Assembly (NCBI RefSeq): GCF_004959775.1
Contig: NZ_SJZG01000012.1
Location: 63,910 to 127,909 of the forward strand
DNA length: 64,000 bases
Reading direction: 5' to 3'
Origin: Agromyces sp. H66
GTDB lineage: Bacteria; Actinomycetota; Actinomycetes; Actinomycetales; Microbacteriaceae
Positions within the stretch are counted from its first letter, which is position 1. Every line of letters starts with the position of its first letter. The notes under the pieces are model-generated. The model saw only the letters and a list, made by a program, of their open reading frames with translations, searched no databases and had not been told where the DNA came from. Positions 1-6,332 of this stretch are shown in pieces. The translations under genes and the position numbers were made by a program.

Positions 1-2
1 TG

Positions 3-206
3 CTCGGGCGCACCGTGCGCATCGGCGAGGTGCGCGGCCGGGTGCTGCCGCCGGATGCCGCGGGCGGGGCATCCGTCTTCCCGGTGCCGGTGCTCGTGAC
101 GACGCATCCGTCGGCCCTGCTGCGCATCGAGGACGCCGCCGACCGGCGCGCCGCCTACGCGACGTTCGTCGACGAACTACGCATCGCGGCCGATATCGCG
201 CAGTGA
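3..206 (+). CDS. Uracil-DNA glycosylase, UdgX/type IV-like family (3' end only)
   Basis: The reading frame is open from the left edge and stops at 204-206, so only the last 67 or so residues are present. The segment VLVTTHPSALLR carries the H-P-S motif of the family 4/5/UdgX uracil-DNA glycosylases, followed by the usual C-terminal helix with D-R-R-A-A-Y. These enzymes remove uracil from DNA to start base-excision repair. The GTG at 15 is internal, because homologous proteins have a long N-terminal Fe-S domain that would lie outside the window. The exact subfamily cannot be decided without the N-terminal half. Confidence 0.75.
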   Translation, partial: LGRTVRIGEVRGRVLPPDAAGGASVFPVPVLVTTHPSALLRIEDAADRRAAYATFVDELRIAADIAQ

Positions 207-253
207 ACGCCGTGGATCCGCGAGCCCTCACAGCGCCTTCCCATTCCAAGGCA

Positions 254-319
254 CTAGACTCGAGACATCTACAGCGGGTGGTTTACCCGCATTACACGGC
301 TGGGAAGTCGACGACCAGC
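254..319 (+). promoter_or_regulatory. Promoter and structured 5' leader of the desaturase gene
   Basis: A -10-like TAGACT lies at 254-259, about 125 nt before the desaturase ATG. The leader then holds a perfect 6-bp hairpin, GCGGGT/ACCCGC at 274-290 with a GGTTT loop, and a second stem GCTGG/CCAGC at 299-319. Long structured leaders are typical of temperature-regulated genes, but no known riboswitch is recognised here. Function is inference. Confidence 0.4.
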
Positions 320-386
320 TGGGAATGACATCTCTCACACCGAAACCCTCGGTGCGATCCGGGCGACGAAGCCCCGCACCGGCTCC

Positions 387-1424
387 ATGGACATCACACG
401 GAGCTATACGGCACTTTCCCGGGTCGTTCGCGAATCCGGTCTCCTGAACCGCGCTCGCTGGTTCTACGTCTCACTCGTCTCACTGCTCACGCTCGCCCTC
501 GGCGGGGCGATCGCCGGGTTCTTCCTGCTCGGCGACTCGTGGTTCCAGCTCCTGATCGCGGGCGCACTGGGCCTGATCTTCACGCAGTTCGCCTTCCTCG
601 CCCACGAGGCCTCGCACCGTGCGGTGCTCGAATCGGGTCCCGCGAACGACCGGGTCGGGCGCTTCCTCGCGGCCGGAGTGGTCGGCATCAGCTACGCCTG
701 GTGGATGACGAAGCACACGCGCCACCACGCCAACCCGAACAAGATCGGCAAGGACCCCGACATCGACTTCGACACGATCTCCTTCACGGAGGAGTCGGCG
801 GCGAAGCAGCGCGGCGTCATGGCGCTCATCACGCGCAGGCAGGGCTGGCTGTTCTTCCCGCTGCTCACGCTCGAGGGCCTGAACCTGCACATGACGTCGA
901 TCCGCACGCTCTTCGCGCGGGGGCCCGTCAAGGGTCGCTGGATCGAGCTCGGCCTCATGGCCGCGCGGTTCGCGATCTACTTCGGGGCGATCTTCACGTT
1001 CCTCCCGCTCGGCATGGCGTTCGCGTTCATCGGCGTGCAGCTCGCGGTGTTCGGCATCTACATGGGCGCCTCGTTCGCACCCAACCACAAGGGCATGCCG
1101 ATCATCCCGAAGGACGCGAAGCTCGACTTCTTCTCGAAGCAGGTGCTGACCTCGCGGAACATCTCGGGCGGCTGGTGGGCGAACCTGCTCTACGGCGGCC
1201 TGAACTACCAGATCGAGCACCACCTCTTCCCGAACATGCCGCGCCCCCACCTCGCGAAGACCCGCGAGATCGTGCGGGAGTACTGCCGCACGCTCGACGT
1301 GCCCTACACCGAGACGACGATGCTGCAGTCGTATGCCATCGTCGTCCGCTACCTCAACCGCGTCGGCCTCGCCGCGCGCGACCCATTCGACTGCCCGATG
1401 GTGAACCAGTTCCGTCGGGTCTGA
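387..1424 (+). CDS. Fatty acid desaturase (acyl-lipid/acyl-CoA type)
   Basis: A 345-residue integral membrane di-iron desaturase that introduces a double bond into membrane fatty acids. The three histidine boxes are visible: HEASH near residue 73, HTRHH near residue 110 and QIEHH near residue 275, with hydrophobic segments near residues 27-50, 55-72, 190-215 and 215-232. Length and box spacing fit the FADS/DesA3 family. No Shine-Dalgarno sequence precedes the ATG at 387, and the frame stays open upstream (a segment LGAIRATKPRTGS precedes the Met), so the real start might lie further 5' at a non-ATG codon. The next gene encodes a cold-shock protein, which fits a role in cold adaptation of membrane fluidity. 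Confidence 0.88.
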   Translation: MDITRSYTALSRVVRESGLLNRARWFYVSLVSLLTLALGGAIAGFFLLGDSWFQLLIAGALGLIFTQFAFLAHEASHRAVLESGPANDRVGRFLAAGVVGISYAWWMTKHTRHHANPNKIGKDPDIDFDTISFTEESAAKQRGVMALITRRQGWLFFPLLTLEGLNLHMTSIRTLFARGPVKGRWIELGLMAARFAIYFGAIFTFLPLGMAFAFIGVQLAVFGIYMGASFAPNHKGMPIIPKDAKLDFFSKQVLTSRNISGGWWANLLYGGLNYQIEHHLFPNMPRPHLAKTREIVREYCRTLDVPYTETTMLQSYAIVVRYLNRVGLAARDPFDCPMVNQFRRV

Positions 1425-1493
1425 TCGACCACGCACTTCCGGCGGCGGACGTCGCCGTCGGAACCCCGCACGGCCCCGAGTCGTGCACGTCGC

Positions 1494-1509
1494 AGCCGCT
1501 TCGGCGGCT
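1494..1509 (+). promoter_or_regulatory. UUCG-tetraloop hairpin in the cspA leader
   Basis: AGCCGC and GCGGCT pair perfectly around a TTCG tetraloop, ending about 8 nt before the AGAAGGAA ribosome-binding site of the cold-shock gene. The location could serve as a terminator for the desaturase transcript (a short T-run follows) or as a translational control element of the csp mRNA. The sequence alone does not separate the two. Confidence 0.4.
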
Positions 1510-1532
1510 CGGCTTTACAGAAGGAAAAGAAT

Positions 1533-1739
1533 ATGGCAACCGGAACCGTCAAGTGGTTCAACGCCGACAAGGGCTTCGGCTTCATCGCCCCGGATGACGG
1601 CTCTGCCGACGTCTTCGCGCACTTCAGCGCGATCGCGTCGGGCGGATACCGCTCGCTCGAGGAGAACCAGAAGGTCGAATTCGAGACCGCCCGCGGCCCC
1701 AAGGGCCTGCAGGCCGAGAACATCACCGTCATCGCGTAG
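1533..1739 (+). CDS. cspA: Cold-shock protein, CspA family
   Basis: A 68-residue single cold-shock domain. The RNA-binding motifs RNP1 (KGFGFIAP, residues about 15-22) and RNP2 (DVFAHFSAI, about 29-37) are intact, and GTVKWFN at the N terminus is diagnostic. It acts as a cytoplasmic single-stranded nucleic-acid chaperone that melts mRNA structure. A strong AGAAGGAA ribosome-binding site lies about 8 nt upstream, and the 108-nt leader after the desaturase stop is structured, as is common for csp genes. Small CspA-type proteins are also constitutive in actinobacteria, so cold induction is inference. Confidence 0.95.
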   Translation: MATGTVKWFNADKGFGFIAPDDGSADVFAHFSAIASGGYRSLEENQKVEFETARGPKGLQAENITVIA

Positions 1740-1758
1740 TTCTCGCATCCCCACCGGT

Positions 1759-1777
1759 CCCTGAGCTTGTCGAAGGG
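1759..1777. repeat. Short interspersed palindrome-like repeat, copy 1
   Basis: The 19-nt sequence CCCTGAGCTTGTCGAAGGG lies in the intergenic stretch after cspA. A second copy occurs at 35973-35991 with the outer C-G pair replaced by T-A. Both copies are intergenic and have 4-bp complementary ends. Motifs of this type are, from memory, scattered through many high-GC genomes. Confidence 0.6.
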
Positions 1778-1878
1778 CCGGTCGACGAGCGGATGCCGCA
1801 GCCGGCGCCTCCCAGTGAGGCGCGGCGCGGCATCCGTTCGCGCATTTCCGGGGAGTGCCGGCGGCGAGCGGTGCGTCC

Positions 1879-2090
1879 TCAGGACCCTTCGCCGGCGATG
1901 TTCACGAGCCAGCTCACGCCGAACCGGTCGACGAGCATGCCGAAGCTGTCGCCCCAGGGGGCGGTCTCGAGCGGCTCGACGACCCGGCCGCCCTCGGCGA
2001 GCTGCTCCCAGTAGCTGCGCAGGGTCGCGTCGTCGTCGCCCGAGAGCGAGACCGAGAAGCCCTCGTGACCGCGGAACTCCAGGTGCTTCG
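1879..2090 (-). pseudogene. Truncated VOC/PhnB-like protein (C-terminal half only)
   Basis: On the minus strand the segments EGFSVSLSGDDD, WEQLAEGGRVVEPLE and APWGDSFGMLVDRFGVSWL match the C-terminal half of PhnB/VOC-family proteins (glyoxalase/bleomycin-resistance fold). The N-terminal half of the family (about 70 residues with the first beta-alpha-beta module) is absent: upstream of about 2090 the frame encodes unrelated residues and runs into the promoter of the divergent arsR gene. No start codon or ribosome-binding site is convincing. It looks like a decaying remnant; a short expressed protein starting at 2184 is possible but unlikely. Confidence 0.65.
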
Positions 2091-2147
2091 GCGTGGCCCG
2101 ATTCTGCTCCGGATGCCGCGACTTCGCGACTCCCCCGAATCGCCCAC

Positions 2148-2197
2148 TTGACGACCACCATGCCCGGACGTAACCTGTAATCAATCAATTGGTTGAT
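2148..2197 (+). promoter_or_regulatory. Promoter and operator of the arsR-SRPBCC-VOC operon
   Basis: TTGACG (2148-2153) and TAACCT (2171-2176) form a -35/-10 pair with a 17-bp spacer. Immediately downstream, 2180-2197 is an 18-bp palindrome (ATCAATCAATTGGTTGAT, one mismatched pair) that would cover the transcription start. Its AT-rich composition stands out in this high-GC region. It is the natural site for autorepression by the ArsR-type protein encoded 25 bp downstream. Confidence 0.6.
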
Positions 2198-2221
2198 CAA
2201 TGAATGAGTTGACAAAGGTGA

Positions 2222-2623
2222 GTGATGATCGTGGACCCGAGCGCGGACGACCGACTCGACCGCGCCTTCATGGCCTTGGCCGACCCGGTGCGGCGGGGCA
2301 TCATCGCCCGCCTGAGCCGCGGACCTGCCACGGTCAACGAACTCGCCGAACCCTTCGAGATCACCAAGCAGGCCGTCTCGAAGCACATCCAGGTGCTCGA
2401 GCAGGCGGGGCTCGTCACGCGCACGCGCGACGCGCAACGTCGTCCGGTTCACCTGGACGCCGCGCAGCTCGAGGCCCTCACCGCGTGGATCGACCGCTAC
2501 CGGCTGATCCACGAGCAGCAGTTCCGCGCATTGGACGCGCTGCTCGCCACCGACCGCGGCACCAACGCCGCGACATCCGATGCCGGACCGAAGCCCGGCG
2601 CCACACAGGAGAACCCATCATGA
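2222..2623 (+). CDS. ArsR/SmtB-type winged-helix transcriptional regulator
   Basis: A 133-residue (or 132, if the ATG at 2225 is used) DNA-binding repressor. The winged helix occupies about residues 8-90: AFMALADPVRRGIIARL followed by the recognition helix segment EITKQAVSKHIQVLEQAGLV, and a wing ending at RRPVHLD. No metal-binding cysteines are seen, so it belongs to the non-metal ArsR group that usually sits next to SRPBCC/AHSA1 proteins. An AAAGGTGAG ribosome-binding site precedes the start. Its stop codon overlaps the next ATG by 4 nt (ATGA), indicating translational coupling. Confidence 0.9.
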   Translation: MMIVDPSADDRLDRAFMALADPVRRGIIARLSRGPATVNELAEPFEITKQAVSKHIQVLEQAGLVTRTRDAQRRPVHLDAAQLEALTAWIDRYRLIHEQQFRALDALLATDRGTNAATSDAGPKPGATQENPS

Positions 2624-3102
2624 CCACCACCACCAACCCCGTCACCATCACCGCCCCCGAGGGGCTGCCGTTCATCGAGATCGAGCGCGAGTTCGACGCG
2701 CCCGTGGCCGCGGTGTTCAACGCGCACCGCGACCCCGAGCTCGTGAAGCAGTGGCTCGGGCCGAACGGCTACGAGATGGCCGTCGACCGCTGGGACTTCG
2801 TGAGCCACGGCGACTACCGCTACGTGCACACGAATCCCGACGGCGAGGCGTACGCGTTCAACGGCACGTTCCACACCGTGCGCGAGAACGAGCTGGTGAT
2901 CCAGACCTTCGAGTTCGAGGGCTTCCCCGACGTCGTGAGCAACGAGACGCTGACCTTCGAAGACCTCGGCGACGGGCGCACCCGCGTCCGCATCCACAGC
3001 GTGTACCCGAGCGTCGAGAGCCGCGACGGCATGGTGCAGAGCAACATGGAGCAGGGCATGCGCGAGGGTTACCAGCGACTCGACCAGGTGCTCGGCGCCT
3101 GA
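2620..3102 (+). CDS. SRPBCC (AHSA1/START-like) family protein
   Basis: A 160-residue cytoplasmic protein with the AHSA1 fold: IEREFDAPVAAVFNAHRDPELVKQWLGP (split here: IEREFDAPVAAVF then RDPELVKQWLGP) and a central FNGTFHTVRENELVI strand pair. Such proteins form a hydrophobic pocket for small ligands; their ligands are usually unknown. It starts on the ATG that overlaps the arsR stop, so it is the second gene of the operon. Pairing of ArsR regulators with AHSA1 proteins is very common and suggests the regulator senses, or responds to, the same unknown ligand or stress. Confidence 0.88.
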   Translation: MTTTTNPVTITAPEGLPFIEIEREFDAPVAAVFNAHRDPELVKQWLGPNGYEMAVDRWDFVSHGDYRYVHTNPDGEAYAFNGTFHTVRENELVIQTFEFEGFPDVVSNETLTFEDLGDGRTRVRIHSVYPSVESRDGMVQSNMEQGMREGYQRLDQVLGA

Positions 3103-3134
3103 GCCGCCGGCCTCCACGAAGGGAGCACACCATC

Positions 3135-3575
3135 ATGGACTGGACCCTCGAGGTCGTCATCGTGCCGGTCGGCGACATCGACCGCGCCGTCGAGTTCTAC
3201 CGTGACCGCGTCGGGTTCGACCTCGACCACGACACCGTCATGGGCGACCAGCGGTTCGTGCAGCTCACGCCGCGGGGCTCGGGCTGCTCGATCGTCATCG
3301 GCACCCTGCCCGCGCAGAACGAGATGGCGCCCGGGTCGCTGAAGGGCGTGCAGCTCGTCGTCGCCGACGCCGAGGCGGCGCGTGCCGAGCTGGTGTCGCG
3401 TGGCGTCGACTGCGGCGAGATCCAGGTGATCGACCCGCGCGACGGCGGCACGTTCTTCGGCTTCTCCGACCCCGACGGCAACTCGTGGGCGGTGCAGCAG
3501 ATCAGGGCGCGGGCGGAGCATCCGCTCATCCCCGTCGACGCCCGCCAGCGGTTCGGCGCCGAGCAGGAGGCCTGA
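3135..3575 (+). CDS. VOC (glyoxalase/bleomycin resistance) superfamily protein
   Basis: A 146-residue protein with the paired beta-alpha-beta-beta-beta modules of the vicinal-oxygen-chelate fold: VPVGDIDRAVEFYRDRVGFD at the N terminus and FFGFSDPDGNSWAVQQ near the C terminus, where FSDPDGN is the family signature. The ribosome-binding site GAAGGGAG lies about 11 nt upstream. It is the third gene of the arsR operon (32-nt gap) and is followed by a strong hairpin. Members range from dioxygenases to thiol-dependent resistance proteins, so the reaction is unknown. Confidence 0.88.
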   Translation: MDWTLEVVIVPVGDIDRAVEFYRDRVGFDLDHDTVMGDQRFVQLTPRGSGCSIVIGTLPAQNEMAPGSLKGVQLVVADAEAARAELVSRGVDCGEIQVIDPRDGGTFFGFSDPDGNSWAVQQIRARAEHPLIPVDARQRFGAEQEA

Positions 3576-3591
3576 CCCGACCAGCTCGCGC

Positions 3592-3643
3592 AGGAGAATG
3601 GGCGCCATCCCCACCTCACGGGCGGGATGGCGCCCATTCTCCT
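3592..3643 (+). terminator. Intrinsic terminator after the arsR operon
   Basis: A perfect 20-bp inverted repeat: the arm at 3592-3611 (beginning AGGAGAATGG) pairs with 3624-3643 (ending CCATTCTCCT), with a 12-nt loop. It lies 16 bp after the VOC gene stop. There is no T-tract, as is usual in high-GC actinobacteria, so the stem alone is the evidence. Confidence 0.75.
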
Positions 3644-3723
3644 TCACGAGCTCAGGCCTGACACCCCATGGGGGCATTGCATCGTGCCGCCACGACGGCG
3701 ATCATGATGCAGGGGGTTGAAGC

Positions 3724-4326
3724 ATGGGGAGGCAGGCGAAGGCGACCTGGATCGGCGAGCACGGGGGTGCTGCCGTGACGCTGCACCTGGAGTCGGCGGG
3801 GTTGCACATATCCGGTGAGCGACGGGCGCGCGTCCCGCGCACGTCATGGCGGCACGTGCAGGCGGCCGACGGGATCATGTCGTTCGAGGCCGACGGGAAC
3901 ACCTATCGGTTCCGTCTCGGCCGTGCGGCGTCCGAGTGGGCCGACGCGCTCACCACGCCGCCGCCGTCGCTCGCCGAGAAACTCGGCGTGACGCCCGGAA
4001 CGAGCGTCGCGGTTCGCGGCGAGTTGCCCCTGCCCGAGCTCGAGGAGGCGCTGGCGGATGCCCCGCGCGCGACGCCGTGGGAGGCGGAGCTCATCGTCGT
4101 GGTCGCGCGCAGCGACGCCGAGCTCAGGATGCTTCCCGTGTGGTTCCGGGAATGCGGCATCGCGACGCATGTCTGGATCGTGCACGGCAAGGGCCGGGGA
4201 TCGACCGCCCCCGGCGACGGCGCCGTGCGCGACGTGCTGCGCGCGGCCGGATGGCGCGACACCAAGGCGAGCGCGGTGGGCGACGCGTGGTCGGCGACAC
4301 GGTACTCGCCGATCAGGGCATCATGA
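3724..4326 (+). CDS. DUF3052-like protein
   Basis: A 200-residue protein of unknown function. Residues about 80-200 resemble the DUF3052 family: an opening LAEKLGVTPGTSVAV, a central LIVVVARSDAEL strand, and a C-terminal stretch with the VRDVLRAAGWRDTKASAVGDAWSA-type pattern (family: V-R-E-x-x-x-x-x-G-L-V-D-x-K-V-x-A-V-D-E-x-W-S). The first 75 residues form a separate beta-rich domain (HLESAGLHISGERRARVP). AGGGGG lies 7 nt before the ATG. The stop is only 4 nt before the PhzF start, so the two are probably co-transcribed. Confidence 0.65.
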   Translation: MGRQAKATWIGEHGGAAVTLHLESAGLHISGERRARVPRTSWRHVQAADGIMSFEADGNTYRFRLGRAASEWADALTTPPPSLAEKLGVTPGTSVAVRGELPLPELEEALADAPRATPWEAELIVVVARSDAELRMLPVWFRECGIATHVWIVHGKGRGSTAPGDGAVRDVLRAAGWRDTKASAVGDAWSATRYSPIRAS

Positions 4327-4330
4327 TGGG

Positions 4331-5197
4331 ATGACCACGTCGCCCGGGATCCTCCGCTACACCGCGTTCGCCGACCACCCCGAGGGCGGGAATCCCGCCG
4401 GCGTCGTGCTCGACGCCGCCACGCTCGACGACGCGGCCATGCAGCGCATCGCCGCCGAGGTGGACTACGCCGAGACGGCGTTCATCACGGGGGAGTCGGA
4501 CGGCGCCCGTGTCGTGCGCTACTTCTCGCCCGTCGCCGAGGTGCCGTTCTGCGGCCACGCCACGGTGGCCACCGCCGTCGCGATCGCCGAGCGCGAGGGG
4601 CCCAGCACGATCCGGTTCGCCACGCCCGTCGGCGAGGTCGCCATCGAGACGAGCGAGGTCGACGGCGCGCTGCGGGCCGCCTTCACGAGCGTCGAGCCCG
4701 AGACCGCGCCCCTGCCCGACGAGGTGCTCGAGTCGCTGCTCGATCTCTTCGGCATCACGCGCGACGACCTCGACGAGCGCCACCCGCCGCTCCTCGCCTA
4801 CGCGGGCAACCGGCACCCCGTGCTCGTGTTGCGCGACGCCGGCGTCTTCGACGGCTTCGACTTCGATCCGGCGGCGGCTCGCGTGCTCATGGATGCGCAG
4901 GGCTGGCCCGCGACGATCATCGTGCTGCACCGGCTTCCGGATGCCGCGGACGGCGGCCTGCGGTTCGAGGCGCGCAACCCCTTCCCCGTCGGGCGCATCA
5001 CCGAGGATCCGGCGACGGGCGCCGCGGCGGCCGCCACCGGGGCGTACCTGCGCGCGCTCGGCGCCGTGACGCCGCCGGCGCGCGTGCTGATCGAGCAGGG
5101 CCGTCACATCGGCCGTCCCAGCGAGCTCGTGGTCGACATCCCCGAGCGCGGGGGCATCGTCGTGAGCGGCCGAGCCGTGCCGATCCCCGCGGACTGA
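4331..5197 (+). CDS. PhzF family isomerase/epimerase
   Basis: A 288-residue protein of the PhzF/diaminopimelate-epimerase fold. Diagnostic segments are the opening YTAFADHPEGGNPAGVVLD (residues about 9-27), DYAETAFI with the conserved glutamate, the P-F-C-G-H-A-T motif near residue 75 and the C-terminal EDPATGAAAAATGAYL. Cytoplasmic, probably dimeric. Substrates of most PhzF members other than phenazine PhzF are not known, and no phenazine genes are present. The start ATG sits 4 nt after the upstream DUF3052-like gene. Confidence 0.9.
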   Translation: MTTSPGILRYTAFADHPEGGNPAGVVLDAATLDDAAMQRIAAEVDYAETAFITGESDGARVVRYFSPVAEVPFCGHATVATAVAIAEREGPSTIRFATPVGEVAIETSEVDGALRAAFTSVEPETAPLPDEVLESLLDLFGITRDDLDERHPPLLAYAGNRHPVLVLRDAGVFDGFDFDPAAARVLMDAQGWPATIIVLHRLPDAADGGLRFEARNPFPVGRITEDPATGAAAAATGAYLRALGAVTPPARVLIEQGRHIGRPSELVVDIPERGGIVVSGRAVPIPAD

Positions 5198-5218
5198 GGG
5201 GCGACTAGGCTCGAAGCC

Positions 5219-6208
5219 ATGCAGACCCGCACCCTCGGACGTACCGGCCGCACCGTCTCGGTCATCGGACTCGGCACCTGGCAGCTCGGCGCCGACTGGG
5301 GCGACGTCGACGAGGCCGACGCGCTCGCCGTGCTCGATGCCGCCAACGACGCCGGCGTCACGTTCTTCGACACCGCCGACGTGTACGGCGACGGCCGCAG
5401 CGAGTCGCTCATCGGTCGCTGGCTGCGCGAGCACCCCGACTCGGGCGTGACGGTGGCCACGAAGATGGGCCGTCGGATGCCGCAGGAGCACGAGAACTAC
5501 TCGATGGAGCACTTCCGCGCCTGGACCGATCGCTCACGCGCGAACCTCGGCGTCGACACGCTCGACCTCGTGCAGTTGCACTGCCCGCCGACGTCCGTCT
5601 ACTCCGACGATCGCGTGTACGACGCACTCGACACGCTGGTCGACGAGGGCGCGATCTCGGCCTACGGCGTCAGCGTCGAGAAGGTCGAGGAGGCGCTCAC
5701 GGCGATCGCCCGGCCGAACGTGGCGAGCGTGCAGATCATCCTCAACGCGTTCCGGCTGAAGCCGCTCGACGAGGTGCTTCCGGCAGCCCGCGCCGCCGGG
5801 GTGGGCATCATCGCGCGCGTGCCGCTGGCGAGCGGGCTGCTCTCGGGCCGCTACACGCTCGACACGAAGTTCGCCGCGAACGACCACCGCAGCTTCAACC
5901 GGCACGGCGAATCGTTCGACGTGGGCGAGACGTTCTCGGGCGTCGACTACGAGACCGGCGTGGGCGCCGCGGCCGAGTTCTCCGAGCTCGCCCGCGCCGC
6001 CGCCCCCGACGCGACGCCGGCCCAGGTCGCGCTGGCGTGGATCACCGCGCAGCCGGGCGTGAGCTCGGTCATCCCGGGCGCCCGAAGCCCCGAACAGGCG
6101 CGTGCGAACGCGGCGGCCGGCTCGCTCGAGTTGCCCGAGGGCTTCGAGGCATCCGTTCGCGAACTCTACGACCGCGAGATCCGCGCCCAGGTCCACGACC
6201 GCTGGTAG
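5219..6208 (+). CDS. Aldo/keto reductase
   Basis: A 329-residue NADPH-dependent (beta/alpha)8 oxidoreductase. The catalytic tetrad is visible as FFDTADVYGDG (Asp about 51, Tyr about 56), ATKMGR (Lys about 81) and VQLHCPP (His about 121); the C-terminal cofactor loop VSSVIPGARSPEQARAN is the standard 2'-phosphate-binding motif. It resembles the Tas/YajO-like branch of short actinobacterial AKRs. TAGGCT lies 7 nt upstream of the ATG, suggesting a leaderless transcript. It converges on the phosphoketolase gene across a very long hairpin. Confidence 0.92.
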   Translation: MQTRTLGRTGRTVSVIGLGTWQLGADWGDVDEADALAVLDAANDAGVTFFDTADVYGDGRSESLIGRWLREHPDSGVTVATKMGRRMPQEHENYSMEHFRAWTDRSRANLGVDTLDLVQLHCPPTSVYSDDRVYDALDTLVDEGAISAYGVSVEKVEEALTAIARPNVASVQIILNAFRLKPLDEVLPAARAAGVGIIARVPLASGLLSGRYTLDTKFAANDHRSFNRHGESFDVGETFSGVDYETGVGAAAEFSELARAAAPDATPAQVALAWITAQPGVSSVIPGARSPEQARANAAAGSLELPEGFEASVRELYDREIRAQVHDRW

Positions 6209-6246
6209 CCCGCGGGCCGGGCCCCCGGCGCCCCTCCTGTTCGAAA

Positions 6247-6316
6247 CTGCGGATATACGATCCGGCGCGCCGCCATGGTGGCCCGAGCGGCGGCGCGCCG
6301 GATCGTATATCCGCAG
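6247..6316. terminator. 28-bp perfect hairpin between convergent genes
   Basis: Arms 6247-6274 and 6289-6316 are exact reverse complements (28 of 28) around a 14-nt loop. The outer part of the arm contains GGATATACGATCC and the inner part is GGCGCGCCGCC. It lies between the stop of the + strand aldo/keto reductase (39 nt away) and the stop of the - strand phosphoketolase (17 nt away), so it can terminate both transcripts. The length and perfection exceed what termination needs. Confidence 0.8.
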
Positions 6317-6332
6317 AAGGGGACGCGAACGG

